DNA of 12,518 nt from JBBSJV01 sp038256935 (GCA_038256935.1 JBBSJV010000038.1:1-12518); one strand, 5' to 3'; positions 1-6,582 are shown, numbered from the stretch's first letter. Program-made: numbers and translations. The notes: generated by a model from the letters alone, not told the origin.

Positions 1-338
1 ATATAGCTTTCTGGCTGATAGTAATCATAATAACTGACAAAATAATGGACAGCGTTAGCCGGGAAAAAGGATCTAAACTCTTCAGCAAGTTGCGCGGCTA
101 AGGTTTTATTGTGGGCAATTACAAGTGTTGGGCGTTGTAATTCTTGCACAATTGAAGCCATCATATAGGTTTTTCCTGTACCAGTTGCTCCTAATATAGT
201 TTGTTCTTTGTTTTTCTTTAAAAGTGATTTAGTAATGGTGGATATAACCTTTTCTTGATCTCCAGCTCTATTATAATTTGATACAAGCTCAAATGGTCTC
301 TCTGTCTGGGAACTTGCTTTCTTGAGTTTATTGCTCAT
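1..338 (-). CDS. uvrB: UvrB, excinuclease ABC subunit B (N-terminal 112 residues, cut by window edge)
   Basis: UvrB is the DNA-damage-verifying helicase-like subunit of UvrABC nucleotide excision repair in the cytoplasm. Reading leftwards from the ATG at 338, the protein shows the typical UvrB opening: a PFELVSNY segment, the Walker A motif GATGTGKT at about residues 50-57, then TLVIAHNKTLAAQL and EEFRSFFPANAVHYFVSYYDYYQPESY, which is motif Ia and the start of the beta-hairpin region that is nearly unique to UvrB. The reading frame is open to base 1, so the rest of the gene lies outside the window. No Shine-Dalgarno sequence precedes the start. A full-length UvrB is usually about 650-700 residues. 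The identification is firm. The start is the first in-frame ATG before the conserved region. Confidence 0.95.
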   Translation of the reverse strand, partial: MSNKLKKASSQTERPFELVSNYNRAGDQEKVISTITKSLLKKNKEQTILGATGTGKTYMMASIVQELQRPTLVIAHNKTLAAQLAEEFRSFFPANAVHYFVSYYDYYQPESY

Positions 339-346
339 GGTAATGG

Positions 347-375
347 AGGTTATTACTGATCTAGAATGTTGTCAA
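347..375 (-). promoter_or_regulatory. Candidate promoter of uvrB, near-leaderless
   Basis: On the minus strand a perfect TTGACA (370-375) is followed after 17 bases by a weak -10, TAACCT (347-352), only 8 bases before the uvrB ATG. A better -10, TATAAT (394-399 on the minus strand), lies further upstream but has no good -35. Either could drive uvrB; the first would give an almost leaderless mRNA. Confidence 0.3.
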
Positions 376-539
376 AAGTACTGTTTTAACCTTATTATAG
401 CCTGCTTGTTCACATTTTAGACCTTCTTTCTGTGAATCTAAAGATTAGGGTTATACTAATAGTATTAGAAACTGTTATTAAGTAAATAACTACCATATGT
501 AGTGTAGTTGATTACCCACAAAATATATCAAGACTTTTT

Positions 540-1592
540 TTAAATTGAGTCCAAAAGATACACATCTTGAACTAAGTTTAAAATACTGACTCCGTCTTTG
601 AAGTCTCTTTGAAAGGCTTTTCTACCCATAATTAAACCACTACCTCCGGCCTTTTTATTAATTATTGCAGTTCTAACAGCCTCCTTTTTATCATCGCTGC
701 TGCCTGCTTCTCCACCAGAAGATATTAAAGGAATTTTGCCACCGAAGCAATTTAAAACTTGATATCTAGCCAGATCAATCGGGTGCTCAGTTGTAAGTTC
801 AGTATACATTTTAGGATCAAATTTACCATAACTTGAACCTTCAATATTTAAGGCAGCAAATCCACCGTTTAAAGTTGGCAGTTTTTGTTTGATGATATCA
901 GCTTGGATGCTAACTCCCAAATGGTTGGCCTGAGCAGTCAGATCACTACTTGCTTCATAGTTTTTATTTTCTATTTTGAAAGCCGAGTTTCTCACGTAGC
1001 ACCACAGTACTGTAAACATGCCTAAACTGTGAGCTTTTTCAAAAGCCAGAGCCACTTCTTCTATTTCTCTATTAGTATCAGCTGATCCAAAATAAATAGT
1101 TGCCCCTACCCCGCTTGCTCCCAAGTTCCAAGCATCTTGGACTGTACCGTACATGGTTTGTCTTATTTGGTTTGGATAGCTTAATAATTGGTTATGGTTT
1201 AATTTTACAATGAAGGGTAATTTATGGGCGTATTTTCTAGAGACAAGACCTAGCGCTCCAATGCTACTAGCTACGCCGTTACAACCAGCTTCTAAAGCTA
1301 ACTTTGCAATATTCTCAGGATCAAAATAAATTGGGTTAGTAGCAAAACTTGCTCCAGCAGAGTGTTCGATACCTTGATCCACTGGAAGTATCGATAAATA
1401 GCCTGTCCCGCCCAGCCTACCATGGGAGTATAATCTTGATAAATTATTAAGAACCTGATTACTTCGATTAGACTGACTAAAAGTCTGCATGCTTTCCTCA
1501 AAGTTAGGTCTTTTGATATTTGCTAGAAGAGGCTTGTATTGGATCAGATCATCAAATTCTTGCAGGTAATTTTGTAGTTTTGGATTTGTCAT
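540..1592 (-). CDS. fbaB: Class I fructose-bisphosphate aldolase, FbaB/DhnA family
   Basis: This 350-aa cytoplasmic enzyme reversibly cleaves fructose 1,6-bisphosphate into dihydroxyacetone phosphate and glyceraldehyde 3-phosphate by Schiff-base chemistry. The signature pieces run in order: LPVDQGIEH (about 69-77); PFIVKLNHNQ (126-135); the Schiff-base lysine in ADIIKQKLP (K235); the phosphate-binding SSGGEAG (291-297); and GGSGLIMGRKAFQ (316-328). The sequence resembles the bacterial FbaB subgroup, whose members are about 350 aa, rather than the shorter archaeal enzymes. No metal-binding histidine pattern of class II aldolases is seen. It is the last gene of an operon and starts 1 base after the tpiA stop, with no Shine-Dalgarno sequence, so it is probably translated by coupling. 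I see no convincing terminator in 339-539. Confidence 0.95.
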   Translation of the reverse strand: MTNPKLQNYLQEFDDLIQYKPLLANIKRPNFEESMQTFSQSNRSNQVLNNLSRLYSHGRLGGTGYLSILPVDQGIEHSAGASFATNPIYFDPENIAKLALEAGCNGVASSIGALGLVSRKYAHKLPFIVKLNHNQLLSYPNQIRQTMYGTVQDAWNLGASGVGATIYFGSADTNREIEEVALAFEKAHSLGMFTVLWCYVRNSAFKIENKNYEASSDLTAQANHLGVSIQADIIKQKLPTLNGGFAALNIEGSSYGKFDPKMYTELTTEHPIDLARYQVLNCFGGKIPLISSGGEAGSSDDKKEAVRTAIINKKAGGSGLIMGRKAFQRDFKDGVSILNLVQDVYLLDSI

Positions 1593-1593
1593 A

Positions 1594-2388
1594 TTATTTA
1601 TTTGTTAATGAATTTAAGATTGCTTTGATTTCATCTATCTGAAGACTTGCTCCACCGATTAAAAACCCATCTAAATCTGATATTTTTTGTAATTTGGTAA
1701 TGTTTTTACTATTCACACTACCTCCATAAATAAAACCAAAATGAGTCTTAATTTCATCTAAGGAGTAATTAGCTAATAAGATTTTCTGGATAAATTTAAA
1801 AGCATCTTGGATTTGTTTATTAGAAGCCACTTGTCCTGTCCCAATTGCCCAGATAGGTTCATAACACAGCCATATTTTAGTTTTGCAAGCTCTGATTAAT
1901 TCTGGATCAAAAAGCAATACATCATGTATAAAATCATGGATTTGACCTAGATGAGAGTGATTAGTTTGGACTGGGTAATTTTCTTCTTCAAAGCCTAAAC
2001 ATAGCCATGGAGTAAGCCCAGATTCCAGAGCTGAGGATAGTTTGTGCCTGATGATATGATTGTCTACTTTATTTATTTTTCTGACTTCACTGTGGCCAAC
2101 AAGGACTTGTTTGATACCCACATCTTGCAAATGAGTCGGTGAAATCTGAGCCGTAAACCCTCCTTCTTTTTCCCAGAAAACATCTTGGCTTCCAGTTTGC
2201 AAGTTTAGCTTCAGTTCATTTTTTAAAAACTCCCCGCTCAGCATATAAACTACTGGTGGAAAAAACGTACAATCGTGTGATTCTAGCTCACTAGAGAATG
2301 AATTATACCCATCAAGGATTTCTCGAAGGCCTGAAAAATTGTGAGGATTTAGTTTCCAATTAAGGCCGATTTGATATCTTTTGGACAT
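1594..2388 (-). CDS. tpiA: Triosephosphate isomerase
   Basis: This 264-aa TIM-barrel enzyme interconverts dihydroxyacetone phosphate and glyceraldehyde 3-phosphate. The catalytic residues are visible: N10 and K12 in LNWKLNP, H99 in VLVGHSEVR, and E177 in CYEPIWAIGTG, which also holds the mobile phosphate-gripping loop. The phosphate-binding ends FIYGGSVNSKN (219-229) and DGFLIGGASL (240-249) are present. The usual GHSERR motif reads GHSEVR, and the region that normally reads GEVS is TAQIS, so this is a divergent but intact copy. The length is close to the usual 250 aa. The gene lies between the unrecognised 268-aa gene (4-base gap) and the aldolase (1-base gap), forming an operon with a partner that makes its substrate. 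Confidence 0.95.
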   Translation of the reverse strand: MSKRYQIGLNWKLNPHNFSGLREILDGYNSFSSELESHDCTFFPPVVYMLSGEFLKNELKLNLQTGSQDVFWEKEGGFTAQISPTHLQDVGIKQVLVGHSEVRKINKVDNHIIRHKLSSALESGLTPWLCLGFEEENYPVQTNHSHLGQIHDFIHDVLLFDPELIRACKTKIWLCYEPIWAIGTGQVASNKQIQDAFKFIQKILLANYSLDEIKTHFGFIYGGSVNSKNITKLQKISDLDGFLIGGASLQIDEIKAILNSLTNK

Positions 2389-2392
2389 ATTA

Positions 2393-3199
2393 CTAAGATT
2401 TACTGATCTTGTATAAGTAGAGTTTCCACCAAATAAGGGGGCTTATTCCTGATACTTGTTTCATAGTATAATCTGTTTTTATCAATTCGACAACCTGGCT
2501 TTTACTAGACTCTTTGATTTTAACAAGCTTAGAAAGCATAACACTGACGTGAAGCTGAATATCATCAGGGCTAATATTGTACCAACTACCTTTAGATGAT
2601 ATGTTAGAATCAAGATTTATACCCTTCATAAATGGTAATAACTGTTCTTTTTCAAAAAAACTAGCAAATACCCTAGTGTCTTGCTCAGATAGCTTATAAA
2701 GATCTAGTAAATCAATTAGCTCAACGTAACTGACCATATTTTTTAGGATTTTTGTAGTCAGATTTGGAGTAATTGAGACTTGCTTTTGTTCCATATAGAT
2801 TCCTAAAAGTTCTTGCAAAGTCTTGGGGTTTGGTTTCTTTAGCTCTACAATTTCAATTTTGGCTTTTTTCAAGTCTTTTTTCTCCACAGCTGTAAGAGGC
2901 TTTTGAGATCTGGTAAGATAAAACTGATCAGTTGATTCTATCAAATCATTTAGCTTAGTAGAGACTGGTAAAACCTTGTCAATCAGATCAATTATAAGCG
3001 GTTCTTTAGTCTGTACTTGCTGGTTAAATAAATCACTTCCATTATTTTTTTCATCGACTTCTAGGTTTTGACTATTTTCAGGAAAAACTGTTTTAAACTT
3101 TCTTTTAGAAGCAAAAAAATCGATAAAATTAGTCTCATTTTGATTACAAATATACTCGATAGCTAGGTCTTTAAAGCTGTATTCAAGGAAGCTTAACAT
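2393..3199 (-). CDS. Unrecognised 268-aa protein, first gene of the glycolytic operon
   Basis: I do not recognise this protein. It is soluble-looking, with no signal peptide or membrane segment, and appears mostly helical with many Lys, Glu, Leu and Ser residues. A low-complexity polar linker (about residues 40-65) separates a short N-terminal part from a charged KKDLKKAKIEIVELKKPNPK stretch (about 106-125) and a leucine-rich C-terminal domain ending WWKLYLYKISKS. The stop is 4 bases before the tpiA start, and the ATG at 3199 lies about 7 bases downstream of a promoter, so it is the leading gene of an operon with tpiA and the aldolase. The location hints at a link with central carbon metabolism or simple co-expression, but nothing in the sequence shows a catalytic motif. 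The gene call itself is strong. Confidence 0.8.
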   Translation of the reverse strand: MLSFLEYSFKDLAIEYICNQNETNFIDFFASKRKFKTVFPENSQNLEVDEKNNGSDLFNQQVQTKEPLIIDLIDKVLPVSTKLNDLIESTDQFYLTRSQKPLTAVEKKDLKKAKIEIVELKKPNPKTLQELLGIYMEQKQVSITPNLTTKILKNMVSYVELIDLLDLYKLSEQDTRVFASFFEKEQLLPFMKGINLDSNISSKGSWYNISPDDIQLHVSVMLSKLVKIKESSKSQVVELIKTDYTMKQVSGISPLIWWKLYLYKISKS

Positions 3200-3205
3200 A
3201 GTTTC

Positions 3206-3234
3206 AATATGGCTTCGAAGTATTTATTTGTCAA
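3206..3234 (-). promoter_or_regulatory. Promoter of the 268-aa gene / tpiA / aldolase operon
   Basis: A perfect -35 TTGACA (3229-3234, minus strand), a 17-base spacer and a -10 CATATT (3206-3211, 4 of 6 matches) stand so close to the ATG at 3199 that transcription would start at or within a base or two of the start codon. This would produce a leaderless mRNA, in agreement with the missing Shine-Dalgarno sequence. Confidence 0.5.
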
Positions 3235-3298
3235 TCACAAAACTTGATAAAAAAAGCATCTGATTAAAAACTTTGCTGCTTCAAATTTCTCTAGATAG

Positions 3299-3328
3299 TT
3301 GACAATAATTAGCTGTTTAGGCTATTTT
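3299..3328 (+). promoter_or_regulatory. Promoter of tRNA-Ser
   Basis: A perfect -35 TTGACA (3299-3304), an 18-base spacer and a -10 TATTTT (3323-3328) are followed 6 bases later by the first base of the tRNA. The transcript would therefore have almost no 5' leader. Confidence 0.5.
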
Positions 3329-3334
3329 ATGTTT

Positions 3335-3422
3335 GGAAGTATCGCCTAGCGGTTTATGGCGCCGGTCTTGAAAACCGGTTGGGTGCAAGCTCTCCAGGGT
3401 TCGAATCCCTGTACTTCCGCCA
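3335..3422 (+). tRNA. tRNA-Ser (anticodon UGA)
   Basis: The cloverleaf can be drawn by eye. The acceptor stem GGAAGTA (3335-3341) pairs with TACTTCC (3412-3418). The anticodon stem CCGGT/ACCGG (3362-3366 and 3374-3378) encloses the loop CTTGAAA with anticodon TGA at 3369-3371. The T arm is CAGGG-TTCGAAT-CCCTG (3395-3411). The 16-base variable region (3379-3394) is long, as expected for a class II serine tRNA. The discriminator base is G (3419), usual for serine tRNAs, and CCA (3420-3422) is encoded. It decodes UCA and, by wobble or modification, other UCN codons. A membrane-protein gene follows 14 bases after the CCA. Confidence 0.95.
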
Positions 3423-3436
3423 TCAATTAAAGTCCT

Positions 3437-3703
3437 ATGGTAAATAAAACATCAACACCCACCAAAAAAAGTCAATACGTAATTATTGTCAGTGTGGTAA
3501 TTATGACAGTTGTAATTGGTCTTATCATCTTTACAATGATGACAAGAGATAATCAAAATGAGACAGAAAATGAATCATCAAGTACCACAACCTCGTCTTC
3601 ACAAAGTTTAAATATCGAATCAAACCCAACTAGCGGGCCTCAGTCATCTGAACCTGAATCAATAATTCCAGAGTTTGGACCAGTTCCTACACCTGCTGAA
3701 TAG
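3437..3703 (+). CDS. Small single-pass membrane protein with Ser/Thr/Pro-rich tail
   Basis: The 88-aa product has a short basic cytoplasmic N-terminus (K4, K10, K11), one clear hydrophobic segment at about residues 14-35, and an extracytoplasmic tail rich in Ser, Thr, Asn, Glu and Pro, ending GPVPTPAE. By the positive-inside rule the tail faces outside. No family is recognised. The ATG lies 14 bases after the CCA end of tRNA-Ser, has no Shine-Dalgarno sequence and no promoter of its own that I can see, while a terminator follows the stop. It is therefore probably transcribed together with the tRNA and freed by tRNA 3' processing. A biased composition this strong makes homology hard to judge, but the tight placement between tRNA and terminator supports a real gene. 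Confidence 0.65.
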   Translation: MVNKTSTPTKKSQYVIIVSVVIMTVVIGLIIFTMMTRDNQNETENESSSTTTSSSQSLNIESNPTSGPQSSEPESIIPEFGPVPTPAE

Positions 3704-3735
3704 ATTTTTAATTTGAAGCTAGTATTTTTAAGAAT

Positions 3736-3758
3736 GTACCATTTTTGGTACTTTTTTT
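3736..3758 (+). terminator. Intrinsic terminator after tRNA-Ser and the 88-aa gene
   Basis: A perfect 6-bp stem, GTACCA (3736-3741) and TGGTAC (3746-3751), with a TTTT loop is followed directly by seven T residues (3752-3758). It lies 33 bases after the stop codon of the 88-aa gene. Confidence 0.75.
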
Positions 3759-4085
3759 GTGTTGTGATTTATGTTTATATTCTGGCACAATTGGATCCTA
3801 AAGAAGATTTTTCGCTCTCTATATGTAATTCCAATTACCTCCAATTTAATTACTAGTTATGTCGTAGGGACTGGATTTATCCGCCCAAGTTTAGCAATTA
3901 AAAAAACTTAATTTAATTGAGGATTATTCAACCTCCACAGGGGATCCTGAAACGAGTTCAGGATGACACTGGCGCCACCATAAGAGTATCTTGCTTTATT
4001 GGATAAGACGCTAAGAGGTTATAAATGTAGCCTATAAGCATCACCTCAACACAATCAATTAAATGTTTAAAAGCCTGCTACAGAT
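3759..4085. other. Gene-free convergent intergenic region
   Basis: These 327 bases between two converging genes hold no credible ORF. They contain several inverted repeats: a 6-bp palindrome GTAATT/AATTAC (3825-3838), a perfect 8-bp stem CAATTAAA/TTTAATTG (3895-3902 and 3912-3919) without an adjacent T-run, the REP-like element at 3943-3968, and a GAGG/CCTC hairpin with an inner TTATA/TATAA stem around 4014-4047. None is a clear terminator for the minus-strand gene on the right. Confidence 0.6.
3943..3968 (+). repeat. REP-like palindromic repeat, copy 1
   Basis: The core is an 8-bp perfect hairpin: ATCCTGAA (3944-3951), loop ACGAG (3952-3956), TTCAGGAT (3957-3964), followed by the tail GACA (3965-3968). 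Two more copies with the same layout occur at 12417-12442 (inverted) and 12468-12492. The second has the same loop sequence. All three keep a perfect stem although their stem bases differ. Confidence 0.75.
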
Positions 4086-5114
4086 TTAGCTCAATATAAA
4101 ATCTTGACTAGATAGTATTGGCCTGACTCTGACTGGGATTTTAACTTCTTGAGTTTGGTTTTGTTTGACTGACACTGCAATACCTTCCAAATAATAATTG
4201 ATAACCTCGGACCATTTACTTTGCCCCCAGTTTTCTTCCATGATATAAACGTTTTGTACGCCTAATTTGTATAGATCAAGGGCTTGTCTGGTTATATTTC
4301 TAGCTACTGTTTCTTGACTAGTGTGGGAGCCGATATTTTTGAGGATGAAGTTTCCAATTTTTTTATGGTGGAAATACTCAGTAAGTGGGATTCTAAACAT
4401 GTGTGAGAGGACTTCTTTGGAGCCAAAAACGATATTAATGCCATCACCAGCTTCACTTGGCAGGCTTTGAACCATATTGATTTTGAGCCAGTCATCTCTA
4501 AAGGGCTTCATTGGCTGATAAGATTTTTCAATCAACACTCTGTTTTGTAAAATATTGTTAATTTCACTATAACCAACTGCACCTGGTCTTTTGATTACTA
4601 CTTTGGATGGGTCAGTTAGATCAAGTGAAGTTGGTAAAATCCCGTTAAGTGAGGTTTGTGATACAAGAGTAAAGGTATCGTTGTATTCAGGGTGCTCTAA
4701 AATGTGTTTATGGTGTGTTATTAGAGCGTTCAGGCCAATTTGGGGGTAGACACCGGCAAGTGGGCGATCAAACTTGGATAATACCTCTAGGGTCTGTACA
4801 TGATTTGGTATAAAGACGTGAAATTTAGGCACGTTTAGAAAGTCTTGATTGTGTGGAAGGATAAATTCTACATTTCCTGGTGGCAGTACTGCTAAGAGTA
4901 AATTAGCCTGCCATGATAGCTGCTCAGTATATCTTTTAACTTGATCTGGGGAGTTAAAAAGAAAAACTGGTTGTCCGTAAAGCTGAGCTCTTTGCTTGAG
5001 ATATTGATAGTCTTGATGAGCTAAAATATAGCTTGACTCGGTAGGTAAAAAAATATTATCATTATTTTGGATTACTGTTTGAGCGTGAATGGTCTTTTCT
5101 AAAAGCTTCGACAT
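4086..5114 (-). CDS. Divergent Sua5/YrdC/YciO-family protein (possible threonylcarbamoyl-AMP synthase)
   Basis: Sua5/YrdC proteins make threonylcarbamoyl-AMP for the t6A modification of ANN-decoding tRNAs. Numbering from the ATG at 5114 (342 aa), the YrdC-like pattern appears as PTESSYILA (24-32, family PTeTvYGLa), KQR (40-42, the KxR motif) followed by QPVFLF, LPPGNVEFIL (77-86, family WPGPLTlvL), RPLAG (117-121), PTSLDL (161-166, family STVVD) and VIKRPGAV (173-180, family LRPGAi). The last 140 residues resemble the C-terminal Sua5 domain (ARNITRQALDLYKLGVQNVYIMEE). The SxN substrate-binding motif is not recognisable: that region reads YPQIGLN. Function is therefore uncertain; it may be an altered paralogue. 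A TTG codon at 5126 would add four residues; I prefer the ATG, which sits about 24 bases from the predicted transcription start. Confidence 0.75.
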   Translation of the reverse strand: MSKLLEKTIHAQTVIQNNDNIFLPTESSYILAHQDYQYLKQRAQLYGQPVFLFNSPDQVKRYTEQLSWQANLLLAVLPPGNVEFILPHNQDFLNVPKFHVFIPNHVQTLEVLSKFDRPLAGVYPQIGLNALITHHKHILEHPEYNDTFTLVSQTSLNGILPTSLDLTDPSKVVIKRPGAVGYSEINNILQNRVLIEKSYQPMKPFRDDWLKINMVQSLPSEAGDGINIVFGSKEVLSHMFRIPLTEYFHHKKIGNFILKNIGSHTSQETVARNITRQALDLYKLGVQNVYIMEENWGQSKWSEVINYYLEGIAVSVKQNQTQEVKIPVRVRPILSSQDFILS

Positions 5115-5144
5115 AAATTTTTGCAATTGGTTTTATAACAACTT

Positions 5145-5173
5145 GTTATACCATAAAATCAAAGAAAAAGCAA
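5145..5173 (-). promoter_or_regulatory. Extended -10 promoter of the Sua5/YrdC-like gene
   Basis: On the minus strand, -35 TTGCTT (5168-5173), a 17-base spacer ending in TGG (the TGn extension, 5151-5153) and -10 TATAAC (5145-5150) predict a start near 5138, leaving about 24 bases before the ATG. Confidence 0.55.
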
Positions 5174-5290
5174 GTGCCAGCCTGATAAAATAACTCTTAC
5201 TGTTTAATTGGCTTGCAGACTCAGTTTGGAATTGATAAAAAGCAAATAAGTGAAGAAAGTATCATCAAATCAGATAAAAATATTTTTTTA

Positions 5291-5299
5291 TGATATAAT
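5291..5299 (+). promoter_or_regulatory. Extended -10 promoter of the nrdBA operon
   Basis: TGA followed by a perfect TATAAT (5294-5299) forms a consensus extended -10 (TGnTATAAT). The -35 position has no good match, which extended -10 promoters tolerate. Transcription would begin near 5306, producing a leader of about 310 bases before nrdB. No comparably good promoter is found closer to nrdB. Confidence 0.6.
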
Positions 5300-5305
5300 T
5301 AGGCC

Positions 5306-5616
5306 TTACCTGTATATAGTGATGAAAAAGTGAAAAAACACTAATCGGCTATTATTCCTTTAAACTAGGTCTTTATAAACTTCGTAAAAATGTGAATAGT
5401 CATATACTTCGGATTTAGTAGGTGTTGACAAAGAATCATGCAGGAGTTTTAATACTGCTTGTAGGGGGTGAACCTACTAGAATCAATACTACATCTAGTA
5501 GATAAGCTCCCCAAAATGCCTATATCCCACTCCATCTGGACTACATATAGCTTCCTCAAAATTATAAGCTAACAAATGAGGTTAAATATTTTTGTGCTTA
5601 AATTCACTATTATTCT
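5306..5616 (+). ncRNA. Long structured 5' leader of nrdBA with alternative helices (candidate riboswitch or attenuator)
   Basis: About 310 transcribed bases precede nrdB. Two strong helices compete for one strand. Helix A pairs 5414-5423 with 5472-5481 (core TAGTAGGT with ACCTACTA, 8 perfect pairs plus a wobble and one more pair). Helix B pairs CTACTAGA (5474-5481) with TCTAGTAG (5494-5501), 8 perfect pairs. Helix C, GGGGG/TCCCC (5464-5468 with 5508-5512), encloses B and is compatible with it. Further downstream AGCTT (5549-5553) can pair with either AAGCT at 5504-5508 or AAGCT at 5566-5570. A helix CTATAT/ATATAG joins 5520-5525 and 5545-5550, overlapping the bases used by that alternative. 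Upstream, GGCTATT pairs with AATAGTC (5347-5353 and 5391-5397). I match it to no known riboswitch class, and no clear terminator is present. It could also be a separate small RNA. Confidence 0.45.
5307..5322 (+). promoter_or_regulatory. Possible NrdR box
   Basis: NrdR represses ribonucleotide reductase genes through pairs of boxes with core CwAtATaTwG. Bases 5310-5319 read CTGTATATAG (9 of 10 matches), followed by TG. The site overlaps the predicted transcription start, where a repressor would act. Exactly 31 bases downstream (5338-5343) is ACACTA, a perfect left half of a second box, but the right half there does not match. This is a motif match by eye only. Confidence 0.35.
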
Positions 5617-6582
5617 ATGAGCAATCAATTACTCCAAACAAACTCCGGTAAATATGTCGTTTTCGCTAAGAACACAAATCAAAAAGTTGTAGATCTATGC
5701 GATAGGCAAGAATCAAATATTTGGCTAGCTTCAGATATCAATCTAACTCACGATAGCGTCGATTATCAAAATAAAATGAGCGATGATGAGAGACTATATT
5801 TGAGACAAATACTCGGTTTTTTTGCAACTTCAGATGGAATAGTTGGAGAAAATTTAGCCATGAACTTTTTACAAGAAGTCCAAGTACCTGAAGTTAGATA
5901 TTTTTATTATTTCCAGTGTATGATGGAGGCCGTCCACGCCAAAGTCTATACTCAACTTATCACCACATTTATACCTTCTCAAGAGGAAAGAGACAATCTT
6001 TTTGACTCTATTGAGACTCATCCAATCATTCAAAAGAAAGCTAACTGGGCTTTCAAATACATGAACAAAGGAAATGCTAGCTTTAGTAAGAGATTGATTG
6101 CTTTTCTGGCTATTGAAGGGATTTTCTTTGCTGGTAGCTTTGCAGCAATTTTTTGGCTTCGCGACCGCGGGATTTTATCTAACAGCCTTGGAGTAGCTAA
6201 TGAATATATTTCTAGAGATGAAACCATGCATGCTGAATTTGCTTGTACTTTATATAAAGAATTTTGTAATGATTTGACTGAGGAGGAAATTAGAGAAGTT
6301 TTATTATCAGCTCTTGAGATCGAAAAAGATTTCATTAACCATATTTTACCAGCTAACTTTATGGGGATGAGCAGAGACATGATGCACCAATACCTAGAAT
6401 ACGTTACTGATACTTGGCTTTCAGAATTAGGTTGTGAGATTGAGTTTGGAGTAGATCAACCCTTTGATTTTATGGCTACTATTGGTCAAAAACGCAAAGA
6501 TAATTTCTTTGAAAAAACAAGAACTAACTACGCCAGACAAACTGAATCCAAAGAAATGGACTGGGCCGCAATTGAGTTCTAA
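5617..6582 (+). CDS. nrdB: Ribonucleoside-diphosphate reductase, class I beta subunit
   Basis: The 321-aa NrdB subunit holds a di-metal centre and a tyrosyl radical that starts dNTP synthesis by the alpha subunit. Metal ligands are visible in the class I pattern: D73 (FFATSDGIVGEN), E104 and H107 (MMEAVHAKVY), E167 (LAIEGIFFAGSF), and E202 and H205 (YISRDETMHAEF). The radical tyrosine position is Y111, four residues after H107, so this is not a Phe-substituted variant. The FFAxSDGIVxEN wording resembles the eukaryotic-type R2 group more than the E. coli NrdB. The C-terminal tail ending WAAIEF is the expected alpha-docking peptide. The ATG at 5617 gives a normal length; no Shine-Dalgarno sequence is present. 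It is the first gene of nrdBA, preceded by an unusually long leader. Confidence 0.95.
   Translation: MSNQLLQTNSGKYVVFAKNTNQKVVDLCDRQESNIWLASDINLTHDSVDYQNKMSDDERLYLRQILGFFATSDGIVGENLAMNFLQEVQVPEVRYFYYFQCMMEAVHAKVYTQLITTFIPSQEERDNLFDSIETHPIIQKKANWAFKYMNKGNASFSKRLIAFLAIEGIFFAGSFAAIFWLRDRGILSNSLGVANEYISRDETMHAEFACTLYKEFCNDLTEEEIREVLLSALEIEKDFINHILPANFMGMSRDMMHQYLEYVTDTWLSELGCEIEFGVDQPFDFMATIGQKRKDNFFEKTRTNYARQTESKEMDWAAIEF

Noticed and set aside
453..490. Terminator of the aldolase operon from the inverted repeats ATACT/AGTAT and GTTATT/AATAAC
   Set aside because: Stems are short and purely or nearly AT, and no T-run follows in the leftward direction.
5468..5572. 34-codon GTG frame inside the nrd leader as a leader peptide
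   Set aside because: The purine-rich AGGGGG touches the GTG, too close for a ribosome binding site, and there is no run of regulatory codons; the frame passes through the proposed helices by chance.
5554..5595. Intrinsic terminator at the end of the nrd leader (CCTCA/TGAGG followed by TTTTT)
   Set aside because: Only 5 stem pairs with an 18-base loop, and the T-run starts several bases after the stem.
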